From Acidimicrobiales bacterium (GTDB lineage: Bacteria > Actinomycetota > Acidimicrobiia > Acidimicrobiales > RAAP-2): DNA of 5,877 nt. The translations under genes were made by a program, and so were the position numbers. Positions 1 through 5,877 of this stretch are shown in pieces. The stretch's first letter is position 1. Every line of letters starts with the position of its first letter. The stretch covers positions 1 to 5,877 of the forward strand of contig JADGOF010000160.1 of the NCBI GenBank assembly GCA_017883105.1. Direction: 5' to 3'. The notes below the pieces were generated by a model. That model ran no database searches. It saw only the letters and a program-made list of their open reading frames with translations, and was not told where the DNA came from.

Positions 1-116
1 AAAGGACCACGGCAGTCGTCGCTCGCTCACAGCCAGGGCACTCCACGCCAGCGCTCCAGGTTAAGGGGGACCGAGGCCTACTCGCCGATGTAGGTCAGAC
101 CGAGCTGGGGCACCGG

Positions 117-326
117 GTGCGGGCCAGGCGGGCGGAACTCGGACTCAGCCAGATGGCCCTGGCCGACCGGATCGGACTGCATTTCACATTCGTAAGTTCG
201 GTGGAGCGCGGAGAGAGGAACCTGAGCTTGGGTAGCTTGGTGCGGCTCGCTGATGGGCTGGAAGTGAACCCGGCCGTTCTCGTCGACGGGTTGCGGCCGG
301 AACTTGACGCCAACTCCGAAAGCTGA
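117..326 (+). CDS. Small Xre/Cro-C1-type helix-turn-helix protein (5' end uncertain)
   Basis: A 69-residue protein that is almost entirely one Xre-family helix-turn-helix domain. Residues 8-31 (LGLSQMALADRIGLHFTFVSSVER) carry the LSQ..LA..IG.....VS..ERGERN pattern of helices 2 and 3, and residues 36-58 give the closing LSLGSLVRLADGLEVNP helices. Members bind DNA as dimers and often regulate their own or neighbouring genes; no ligand or oligomerisation domain follows, so it could be a stand-alone repressor. The start is doubtful. The GTG at 117 has only a weak GGGG upstream and trims the usual first-helix lead (TELGHR), which is encoded in the same frame just before it. That frame stays open to the left edge with no ATG, GTG or TTG before 117, so the gene may begin outside the window or be a remnant. 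It converges on the glycosyltransferase gene. The family call is firm; target and role are unknown. Confidence 0.75.
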   Translation: MRARRAELGLSQMALADRIGLHFTFVSSVERGERNLSLGSLVRLADGLEVNPAVLVDGLRPELDANSES

Positions 327-549
327 GCCCACCCGCCCCGATGGTCCGATGCAGCGCCCAAGCCGAGTGACAGGCCGTCGCACCCGATCCATTTCGGTTC
401 GGAACAGAGATTTCTATGCCGCGTCGGTTTCCGGCTCAGGGCGCGGCTCACGACAGTTGCCTAGCCCACAACGGCACTTCGGGGATACCCGTGCCTGCCG
501 CCGATATGTACGTCGGACGGCAATCAACATTGGCCAGCTCCCGGTCCCA
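327..549. other. Convergent intergenic region with no gene
   Basis: This stretch separates the 3' ends of the Xre gene (+ strand) and the glycosyltransferase gene (- strand). Open frames crossing it are arginine- and proline-rich, resemble no family and overlap the glycosyltransferase, so they are treated as chance. The only structure seen is the pair of hairpins near its right end, listed separately. Confidence 0.6.
473..521. terminator. Two adjacent hairpins, possible bidirectional terminator
   Basis: Hairpin 1 (473-495) pairs GGCAC with GTGCC, with an inner GGG/CCC pairing around a GATA loop and a small TTC bulge. Hairpin 2 (497-521) pairs GCCGCCGA with TCGGACGGC, with one bulged A and an 8-base loop. 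They sit about 30 bp beyond the glycosyltransferase stop codon and 147 bp beyond the Xre stop codon, where both transcripts should end. Neither strand shows a T-rich tail, so these are not canonical intrinsic terminators. Actinobacteria often have hairpin terminators with poor or no U-tracts, which is why the call is kept at low confidence. Confidence 0.35.
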
Positions 550-2193
550 TCAGCAGTCGCTGTGACCGGCCTCAAACGGCTGTGGGCCGAAGTAGGTGAT
601 GTCGTAGGCACTGGTCTTCAACACCTGCTCTGGGTGGCGCCCAGGGAACGCCGAGACGTAGGCCGCCGCCAACATTCCTGTGTCCGCGTAGAGATCGCTG
701 GGGAGGTTCGACTGTGGGGTGTTGTTGACAGAAACGAGCAAGATCCGCTTGTCGCCGAAGAAGTATCGGACCGCGGCGGGCGCCGTTGTGGGGGTCAGTC
801 CGACCAGGTGTGGCCAGAGGTCATCCCTGTACTTGCGGCGATCGGCGGGACAGGCCATCGAGAAGAGCGGTGTACCGGGACCCCATCCAGCTGACACGAT
901 GCTGTCTACATCTTTGACGTTTGCATTGAGGAACGCGGCGTCCCTATAGACATCGGTGCTGAACACGGTGCTCAACCCGCCCGGGTTCTGCATCAGCGAA
1001 ACGTACTGCACCGTGGATACTGCCTGTGCGGCAAGGATGAGGCTAATTCCCAGGCCCGCGATCACCGAGATCACGATCCGGAAGTGGGTGCCGGAACGCC
1101 ACACCCCAACCATCGAACAGAGTAGGACGAGTTCTGGGAAGGGCAGGAGTTCGATCACGTGATGTGGCCCGGTGGCCTGCCTGGTACCGGCGACCTCGAC
1201 CACCATCACCACGAACACGATAAGGAAGAAGCAAGCCGCCCTTGCGGGCACCACCGCCGAATCGGGCAGGCGACCACGACGACGGCGCAGTGCCAGCACG
1301 CCGAGGGCCGCTACCGAGAACACCCACTGAAGGTCCATCCACATCGGCTGAGTGACGAAGCTCCCGGTGAAGAACCCGATCACTTCGGAGTAGCCGATGG
1401 TCCGCTGATACAGGCTCCATGCGAATGCCAGGTGTGGGATTGGGTCTTGGAGCGAAGACGATCCTTGGATTGAAAGGTTGGGCAGGACAAACGCGAGGCC
1501 GAACAGCAGCAGACATCCGGCGAAACTGGCGACGGCCACAACTGTCGCTCTTGGCCGCCTGCGGGCCAGGCTCCACAGTCGGCTGCGATAGACGACCGCC
1601 GCGCCCGCTCCGATGCCGACGATGAGCCATAGGAAATTCTGCTTGTCGAACACGCCAACCAGGGCGATCCCGATGACTACCCACAACCACCTGATGTCCC
1701 CGGATTCCATGTACCGAAAGAACGCCAAGAGGAGTGTCATGGCCAAGAACATGGCGACGACGATTGGGCCCCAGTCCACCTTGGACATGACGATGAAGGT
1801 GGGGCAGGTCCCCATCAGTACGACGAGAACAGCGCTCCACCTGCCGATGACCTCGCGGCCCATGAAATAGGCGACGACCAATGTGGCTGCCGAGAGGGCG
1901 ATCGCAGGAATCCGGATAGTCGACACGGAGACGCCGAAGATGGAGAAGATCGGAACGAAGAGTGCTCCCTTCGCCGTGCCGATGTATTGCATGATCAGTA
2001 GGGGAAAGCCTCCCAGGCGCTCGTAGATATACAGCTGATGGGGGTAGCGGCCGCCCAGAGCTGCATTGACGAAATTGGATTCGTCCATGTAGAGACCGGG
2101 CCGGTCCAGCCAGAGACAGGCCATCGTCACGAAGTAGACCACCGCAGCCGTGACGGCGGCTGCTTCCCACCGGGAGGTGCGCCGCTGGCGCAT
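550..2193 (-). CDS. GT-C-type membrane glycosyltransferase (ArnT/PMT-like, GT39/GT83-related)
   Basis: A polytopic membrane protein of 547 residues that probably transfers a sugar from a polyprenyl-phosphate donor to a lipid or surface glycan on the outer face of the cytoplasmic membrane. Segment 1 spans about residues 11-29 and is followed by the first external loop with Y35-M-D37-E38-S, the acidic pair typical of GT-C enzymes. Many hydrophobic segments follow to about residue 410, with a second loop motif VDWGP near 155. The last ~130 residues are a soluble tail starting near VYRDAAFLNANV, as in many ArnT-like proteins. The ATG at 2193 is chosen because a GGAGG lies four bases upstream (2198-2202). 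An in-frame TTG at 2250 would add 19 residues without such a site. The gene stands alone with no sugar-biosynthesis partner in view. Acceptor and donor cannot be predicted; the fold call is sound but no specific orthologue is recognised. Confidence 0.85.
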   Translation of the reverse strand: MRQRRTSRWEAAAVTAAVVYFVTMACLWLDRPGLYMDESNFVNAALGGRYPHQLYIYERLGGFPLLIMQYIGTAKGALFVPIFSIFGVSVSTIRIPAIALSAATLVVAYFMGREVIGRWSAVLVVLMGTCPTFIVMSKVDWGPIVVAMFLAMTLLLAFFRYMESGDIRWLWVVIGIALVGVFDKQNFLWLIVGIGAGAAVVYRSRLWSLARRRPRATVVAVASFAGCLLLFGLAFVLPNLSIQGSSSLQDPIPHLAFAWSLYQRTIGYSEVIGFFTGSFVTQPMWMDLQWVFSVAALGVLALRRRRGRLPDSAVVPARAACFFLIVFVVMVVEVAGTRQATGPHHVIELLPFPELVLLCSMVGVWRSGTHFRIVISVIAGLGISLILAAQAVSTVQYVSLMQNPGGLSTVFSTDVYRDAAFLNANVKDVDSIVSAGWGPGTPLFSMACPADRRKYRDDLWPHLVGLTPTTAPAAVRYFFGDKRILLVSVNNTPQSNLPSDLYADTGMLAAAYVSAFPGRHPEQVLKTSAYDITYFGPQPFEAGHSDC

Positions 2194-2197
2194 GGTG

Positions 2198-2202
2198 CCT
2201 CC
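2198..2202 (-). promoter_or_regulatory. Ribosome binding site deciding the glycosyltransferase start
   Basis: On the - strand this reads GGAGG, followed by CACC and the ATG at 2193. The spacing of four bases is slightly short, but it is the only strong Shine-Dalgarno match near the gene start. It favours the ATG over the upstream TTG at 2250. Confidence 0.6.
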
Positions 2203-2237
2203 GTGGTCGGGCTGCACCACTTGCCGTTCGGAAGACG

Positions 2238-2462
2238 TCAGATCGGGCAATGTACCGATGGCGCTAGCAAGGCCGCGCCGGCAAGCGTTGGCGACTCTTG
2301 GGTGAGGTCTGTCGAGCCAGCGCTCAGTTCACTGCGGAAGGTGTGGTCGTTCTCGGAGCCGTGCAGAGCAAGGGACTCCGCAAGCTCTCCAAGGTCACCT
2401 TCGATCAACACGTTGAACACGTACCTAGCCTCCGCCCATGCCGTCCTGGCGGAATCTGACAT
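2238..2462 (-). CDS. Doubtful small hypothetical protein upstream of the glycosyltransferase
   Basis: A 74-residue frame starting at an ATG (2462) and ending 44 bp before the preferred glycosyltransferase start, on the same strand, so the two could be co-transcribed. The product begins MSDSARTAWAEARYVFNVL and continues with a helical, acidic stretch (GELAESLALHGSEN); the second half is rich in Ser, Thr and Ala. There is no signal peptide, membrane segment or recognised motif. Third codon positions lean towards G and C but less strongly than in the glycosyltransferase gene. Only a weak AGCGGA precedes the start. I do not recognise a family. It may be a real orphan, a decayed fragment, or chance; position and strand are the main points in its favour. 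Confidence 0.35.
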   Translation of the reverse strand: MSDSARTAWAEARYVFNVLIEGDLGELAESLALHGSENDHTFRSELSAGSTDLTQESPTLAGAALLAPSVHCPI

Positions 2463-2863
2463 TCCGCTGAGACTATTCCAAGTTCATGCACCACACCCCT
2501 AGGAGATGGCAATCGTCATTCCAAATCATCTCTGGACGGCGCGCAACGAAGACCGTCCCATATCGCCGGGTAGGCGGGCGGGTGTCCCTCGTCCCATGGC
2601 GTGCTCACAGGAGCGAGCGCGACGGACCGCTTTGGCTACGGGTTTCTCCGGGCCTTGCGTGGGCTCTCTGCGACATTCGCGCCCTCCCCCCGGCCGGACA
2701 GAGCGAACGGTGCAACCCCCCCCACCCCCTTCGTGTCCGTCGCGCTACAGGTTCATCCCGCGTTCATCCCGCGGACGCTGCCGTTCGACGGTGTCCGCTT
2801 GCCACCAAACAATCCCCTGACCTGCCGTCTTCGGTCGCCCTTGACCGCCCATGGACGGCCCAG
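2463..2863. other. Gene-free stretch at the end of the putative island
   Basis: About 400 bp without a convincing gene. Frames on the + strand are rich in Arg, Pro and Ser and run into the tRNA fragment, where they read ARNAGSIPVARS, a well-known false translation of tRNA DNA. Visible structure is limited to a run of eight C (2716-2723) followed by CCCCC after one A, a CCGGCCGG palindrome (2690-2697), and an 11-bp tandem duplication (2751-2772). Confidence 0.5.
2751..2772. repeat. Perfect 11-bp tandem duplication
   Basis: The unit GTTCATCCCGC occurs twice back to back. It lies 92 bp before the tRNA-Gly 3' fragment, on the presumed island side. Short direct repeats beside an attachment core can be arm-type binding sites of tyrosine integrases or excisionases, but no integrase is visible to compare with. 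It may equally be a slippage duplication. Confidence 0.6.
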
Positions 2864-2909
2864 CGAGCTTCCCAAGCTCGGAACGCGGGTTCGATTCCCG
2901 TCGCCCGCT
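2864..2909 (+). tRNA. 3' half of tRNA-Gly(CCC), partial; probable attachment-site remnant
   Basis: The segment reads as the second half of a glycine tRNA. The anticodon stem is CGAGC (2864-2868) and GCTCG (2876-2880), enclosing the loop TTCCCAA with anticodon CCC at 2871-2873. A GAAC variable region follows, then a T stem GCGGG/CCCGT around TTCGATT (2885-2901), the 3' acceptor strand CGCCCGC (2902-2908) and discriminator T. CCA is not encoded. Bacterial tRNA-Gly(CCC) genes share the same anticodon loop, T loop and CGCCCGCT end. The upstream 60 bases hold no GCGGGCG to pair with the acceptor strand and no normal D arm, so this cannot fold into a working tRNA. A lone 3' half is what a tRNA-integrating element leaves at its distal end. 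The alternative is a broken gene. Confidence 0.75.
2864..2909. other. Putative attR core of a tRNA-integrated element
   Basis: Tyrosine integrases commonly use a tRNA gene's 3' half, from the anticodon stem to the end, as the crossover core; the intact tRNA is rebuilt at one end and the 3' copy is left at the other. The core here contains a 7-bp inverted repeat with a three-base centre (CGAGCTT-CCC-AAGCTCG), typical of integrase core sites at anticodon arms. Given the + strand orientation, the element would lie to the left and the original downstream chromosome to the right. No integrase gene or second copy is in the window. Confidence 0.55.
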
Positions 2910-3030
2910 CTCCGGTGGACCGGGCATCCGCTGGGCCCTTCGGCGAGGCAGCGTAAACGTGACGAGGCCCGGAACCTGACCCCAGGCGCCACAATCGACC
3001 ACGGTGCCGGCTTCGGCGATACTGAGGCCC

Positions 3031-4285
3031 ATGGCACGTCGCAACCTTCGGGGAGACCCAACGGTCTGGGCCATTCCCTTCTACTTCGCCTCGATGGCCG
3101 TCGAGCAGGCGTGGTACCGACGTCGGCCCGAGATGCGCAACGAATCCGGCGCCTACGAGCCACGAGACACCAGGGCCAGCCTCTCCATGGGCACCCTCTC
3201 GCTGGTGGCCCCTCTCGTCCTCCCGACCCTGCTCAAGCCCTTCACGCCCGGCCGGGGTCGATGGGGCAGGGCGGTGATCGGGGTGGCGGTGGCGGCCACG
3301 GCCGCCACCGTGGTAGCCGACCGCTATGTAGCCCGCAACGCCGCCAATCAGGCGACACCACCCCTCGGCGAGGGTGCTCGCTCCGATGTCTCCACGGATC
3401 CCCGAGCGGACATCGACCGGGGATCTGCACCCGTCGGCGTGAGACGAGCACGTGCGGTGCAGCGCATCGCCGGGCCGGCGGCGGTCATCACCGGAGGCCT
3501 GGGCGCGGCGACCGTCCTGGCCACCAGGACCACGCCGGACGCGATGTTCGCGCGCCGGATCCTGCCCGATCTCGGCGGAGGTCTCCTGCCGTTCACCGTG
3601 GCCATGGTGGGGTGGGACTTCCTCTACTACTGGAGCCACCGACTCCAGCACGAGCACCGCTACCTGTGGTCGATCCACGTGGTGCACCACTCCTCGGAGC
3701 ACTACAACCTCTCGACGGCGCTCCGCCAGCCGGTAGCGGAGTCATTGGGCACCATGGTTCCCTACGGCGTGATCAGCCTGTTCGGCATCCGTCCCGACCT
3801 GATCCTGAAGGCCCGCGGCATCAATCTGATCTGGCAGTTCTGGATCCACACGGAGACCGTGCGCTCGCTGGGCCCCGGTGAGGCGATCCCTCTCCACCCC
3901 CTCGGCCCACCGCGTCCATCACGGCGCAAACCGCCGGTACCTCGACCGGAACCACGGCGGGATCCTGATCATCTGGGACCGGATCTTCGGGACCTACGAG
4001 CCCGAGCAGGAGCGACCGGCCTACGGTCTGACGAAGAACATCAACTCATTCAACCTGTGGACCATCGCCTCCCATGAGTACCGCGAGATGTTCGCCGACG
4101 TGGCCACGGCCACGTCCTGGCGGGAACGCCTGGGCCACGTCGTGGGACCTCCGGGGTGGCGGCCCTCTCTCGGGCCAGCCCATCTGGCATCGGGCAGTGC
4201 GGCCACCGACCAGTTGCCGAACGACTGCACCGGCACACCATCCGGCGACGGTTCCGCGGCCAGCGCCCCGCCATTGGGCTACTGA
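3031..4285 (+). pseudogene. Sterol desaturase / fatty acid hydroxylase family protein, frameshifted
   Basis: A diiron membrane oxygenase family (PF04116 type) whose members hydroxylate or desaturate lipids, sterols or alkylglycerols. The N-terminal part shows DPTVWAIPF, a first membrane helix (12-28), the family-typical Y42-EPRDTRASLSMG, further helices, then the histidine clusters H203-RLQ-H207 and H216-VVHH220. The reading frame of the first part ends at 4077 with an arginine/proline-rich nonsense tail. The third cluster, HRVHH at 3908-3922, and the conserved continuation (GGILIIWDRIFGTYEPE, YGLTKNIN) are in the next frame, ending at 4285. Dropping one C from CCC at 3888-3890 joins them as LGPGEAILSTPSAHRVHHG, matching the usual family spacing, and gives 417 residues. 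That is longer than the usual ~300 because of an extra ~80-residue segment near 100-185. ATG 3031 (GAGG nearby) is preferred over GTG 3004. Sequencing error or true pseudogene cannot be separated here. Substrate unknown. Confidence 0.85.
3886..3892 (+). other. Frameshift site in the desaturase gene (one extra base)
   Basis: The local sequence ATCCCTC is read ATC-CCT in the upstream frame, but the conserved downstream frame starts CTC at 3890. Removing one of the three C bases (3888-3890) restores a continuous family-like protein across the junction. No slippery heptamer or strong downstream stem is evident, so programmed frameshifting is not suggested. Confidence 0.8.
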
Positions 4286-4486
4286 GCGAGGAAACGAGGA
4301 GGTGGTCGGGTCCGCACTCCTGTTCGGCTCAAGCTCCAGCCGATCTGTCGGGCAGCCAAGCCGTTGGCCGCGCGCTCCTCGGCCTTGTTTACGAGATTCA
4401 TACCTTCCGTTGATCAGCGCCTTAGGTGGGAGCGGTCGAATAGCCAGGTGACGATGCCCAACAGACGTCGCCGACGGGGAAGGTAG
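4286..4486. other. Intergenic region between desaturase and protease genes
   Basis: Two hundred bases with no gene-like frame. It should contain the protease promoter, but I could not find a -35/-10 pair with acceptable spacing. The only structure noted is the weak terminator-like hairpin at 4366-4390 and the purine-rich stretch before the protease start. Confidence 0.5.
4366..4390 (+). terminator. Weak intrinsic terminator candidate after the desaturase gene
   Basis: GGCCG (4366-4370) can pair with CGGCC (4380-4384) around a 9-base loop, followed directly by TTGTTT. A competing small hairpin, GCCAA/TTGGC, covers 4355-4368. The stem is only five pairs, so this is tentative. It lies 80 bp after the desaturase stop codon and about 100 bp before the protease start. 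Confidence 0.3.
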
Positions 4487-5877
4487 ATGGACATGAGCGA
4501 GCACTGGCACCCTTCGACCGAACCGGACGAACCGGCCCAAGACAGTCCGGCAGCAGCCGGTGGCGATGCCGATGTGGCTGTCCCCTCCGATGCCGGAGCA
4601 ACCTTCGGCGCGGCCATCCCCCTCCCCCCGGCGGATTCGAACCTGGGTGCGACCTACCCTCCGGCGAACCCACGGACCGAGTTGCCGCCCACCGGCCCCA
4701 CCCCCTCGACGGGTCCGGGTGCGCCGACGCCGCCGGCCGGTGTCTGGACGCCGCACCCCGGGTCGGGTTGGACATCCGGAGCACCGACGGGAGACCCCTT
4801 CGGCAGCGGATGGCCAGGTGGGAGCGGGGGCACCACCCCGCCCGACGGTGGATGGCCGACCACGGGACCCACCGATCCGGCACCCCGACCGCCGTCCTCG
4901 AAGAAGCGCACCGGCCCGGTCGTGGCCATGGCCACCGTCGTGGTCGCGGTGGCGGTGCTGGCCGGCGCCGGACTCGGCCGTGTGGTGTGGCCGGTCCAGA
5001 GCACGACGAACAGCGTGTCGAGTCCCTCCGCCGTCGCGCCCGGGAGCTCGGGTTCCTCGGGTGGCACCACCTCGCCCTTCGGTGGGGGTTCCTCGGGTGG
5101 GGAGTCCTCACCGTTCGGTTCCGGGTCGACGGGCAACTCCCCGACCGGGGCGGGGGCGCCCTCGGACATCACTGCGATCGCCTCCAAGGTGGATCCGGCC
5201 CTGGTGGACATCAACACCAATCTCAGTTATCAGAACGAGCAGGCGGCGGGCACCGGCATGGTACTCACCTCGAACGGCGAGATCCTCACCAACAACCACG
5301 TGATCGACGGCGCCACCAGCATCAGCGTGACCGACGTCGGCAACGGCAAGACCTACTCGGCCAAGGTGGTCGGCTACGACCGCACCGGTGACGTGGCCGT
5401 CATCCAGCTGGTCAACGCCAGCGGCCTGCAGACCGTCTCCGTCGGCCGCGCCGCGGCCGCCGTCGGCCAGGCGGTGGTCGGCGTCGGGAACGCCGGTGGG
5501 ACCGGTGGGACCCCGAGCGCGGCCGGGGGCTCGATCACCGCGCTCGACCAGTCGATCACCGCCAGTGACAACGGCGGCGGCAACTCCGAAGAACTGGCCG
5601 GGCTCCTCGAGATCAATGCCGCCATCCAGCCCGGCGACTCCGGTGGCTCATTGGTGAACACCGCGGGCCAGGTCATCGGTATGGACACGGCGGCGTCGGC
5701 TGACACCAGCTTCCAGGTGTCCGGCACCCAGGCCTACGCCATCCCCATCAAGACGGCCCTCTCCATCGCCAAGCAGATCGAGGCCGGCAACGCGTCGGCC
5801 ACCGTCCACATCGGGGCGACCGGATTCCTCGGCGTCAGCGTCCAGCCATCGGCCAGCACCGGCGGGGGCTTCGGGGG
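4487..5877 (+). CDS. Membrane-anchored HtrA/DegP-like serine protease (S1C), 3' partial
   Basis: An HtrA-like endopeptidase that would degrade or refold damaged proteins outside the cytoplasmic membrane. About 138 N-terminal residues are a Pro/Gly/Thr-rich, poorly ordered cytoplasmic tail. KKR (139-141) then precedes a single membrane helix (about 143-165), and a Ser/Gly linker with two SPFG units leads to the trypsin-like domain from about residue 225. The catalytic triad is visible as H271 in NNHVIDG, D302 in TGDVAVIQL and S385 in GDSGGSLVN. GFLGVSVQPS at ~446 starts a PDZ domain that is cut by the right edge after residue 463. This tail, helix, protease, PDZ order is common in actinobacterial PepD/HtrA-type proteins. 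The start could be ATG 4487 or ATG 4493; a GGGGAAGG at 4476-4483 could serve either. No stop codon is reached. The family is certain, the exact orthologue is not. Confidence 0.92.
   Translation, partial: MDMSEHWHPSTEPDEPAQDSPAAAGGDADVAVPSDAGATFGAAIPLPPADSNLGATYPPANPRTELPPTGPTPSTGPGAPTPPAGVWTPHPGSGWTSGAPTGDPFGSGWPGGSGGTTPPDGGWPTTGPTDPAPRPPSSKKRTGPVVAMATVVVAVAVLAGAGLGRVVWPVQSTTNSVSSPSAVAPGSSGSSGGTTSPFGGGSSGGESSPFGSGSTGNSPTGAGAPSDITAIASKVDPALVDINTNLSYQNEQAAGTGMVLTSNGEILTNNHVIDGATSISVTDVGNGKTYSAKVVGYDRTGDVAVIQLVNASGLQTVSVGRAAAAVGQAVVGVGNAGGTGGTPSAAGGSITALDQSITASDNGGGNSEELAGLLEINAAIQPGDSGGSLVNTAGQVIGMDTAASADTSFQVSGTQAYAIPIKTALSIAKQIEAGNASATVHIGATGFLGVSVQPSASTGGGFG

Noticed and set aside
1043..2170. 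375-residue - strand open frame
   Set aside because: It overlaps the glycosyltransferase in another frame and encodes an Arg/His/Pro-rich sequence without family features, while the overlapping frame has clear membrane helices and the DE motif.
2716..2723. Run of eight C as a phase-variation tract
   Set aside because: It is not inside or directly before a credible gene, so switching by slippage has nothing obvious to act on.
2801..2863. Possible 5' half of the tRNA directly upstream of the anticodon arm
   Set aside because: A CCG/CGG pairing with GG in its loop vaguely resembles a D arm, but spacing to the anticodon stem is wrong and no strand pairs with the CGCCCGC acceptor end.
2753..3163. 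- strand frames with GDGNRTRVPSLGSSLG and RRESNPRSELGKLAG
   Set aside because: These are other antisense frames of the same tRNA-Gly sequence, a known source of spurious database proteins. They served as a clue to the tRNA rather than as genes.
2764..3702. 312-residue open frame on the - strand with ATGIEPAFRAWEARW
   Set aside because: It lies antisense to the desaturase and reads through the tRNA fragment. The GIEPAFRAWEAR type string is a classic false translation of tRNA antisense, and the remainder is low-complexity Arg/Gly/Pro.
2601..3881. 426-residue + strand open frame across the tRNA fragment and desaturase
   Set aside because: A shifted-frame shadow of high-GC coding DNA. The correct frame shows the histidine clusters, and this one is Arg/Pro/Gly-rich throughout.
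3886..3892. Programmed ribosomal frameshift in the desaturase gene
   Set aside because: There is no recognisable slippery heptamer, stop codon or strong stem in the right place, and family members are not known to use frameshifting.
4422..5391. Long open frames on both strands over the protease 5' region
   Set aside because: High-GC shadow frames. The frame starting at 4487 runs unbroken to the edge and contains the catalytic triad.

Overview
The window looks like chromosomal DNA of a high-GC actinobacterium. An Acidimicrobiia-type lineage is plausible, but this is inferred only from GC-rich codon use and the style of the proteins. It falls into two parts meeting near position 2864-2909. The left part (1-2863) holds a small Xre-type DNA-binding protein on the + strand (117-326), a large polytopic GT-C-type glycosyltransferase on the - strand (550-2193), a doubtful small ORF just upstream of it (2238-2462), and about 400 bp with no convincing gene. 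The right part (2910-5877) is more GC-rich. It holds a sterol desaturase / fatty acid hydroxylase gene (3031-4285) with an apparent one-base frameshift, and a membrane-anchored HtrA-like S1C serine protease (4487 to the right edge, incomplete).

At the boundary lies a 46-bp segment (2864-2909) with every element of the 3' half of tRNA-Gly(CCC): anticodon arm with CCC, variable loop, T arm, 3' acceptor strand and discriminator base. The matching 5' acceptor strand (GCGGGCG) and a D arm are missing upstream. A 3' tRNA half without its 5' half is the usual footprint (attR) of a tRNA-targeting tyrosine integrase. In that reading the left part is the right end of an integrated island, an intact tRNA-Gly(CCC) should lie to the left outside the window, and the desaturase/protease part is the original chromosome. 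No integrase is visible here, so this remains an inference.

The genes do not form an obvious pathway. The Xre protein and the glycosyltransferase converge on a gene-free stretch with two adjacent hairpins that could end transcription from both sides. The glycosyltransferase would modify lipid or surface glycans at the membrane. The desaturase is a diiron membrane enzyme whose third histidine cluster is readable only after correcting the frameshift. The protease is an envelope quality-control enzyme. I see no CRISPR array, transposase, rRNA or complete tRNA, and no clear new biological system. The strongest lead is the island boundary.
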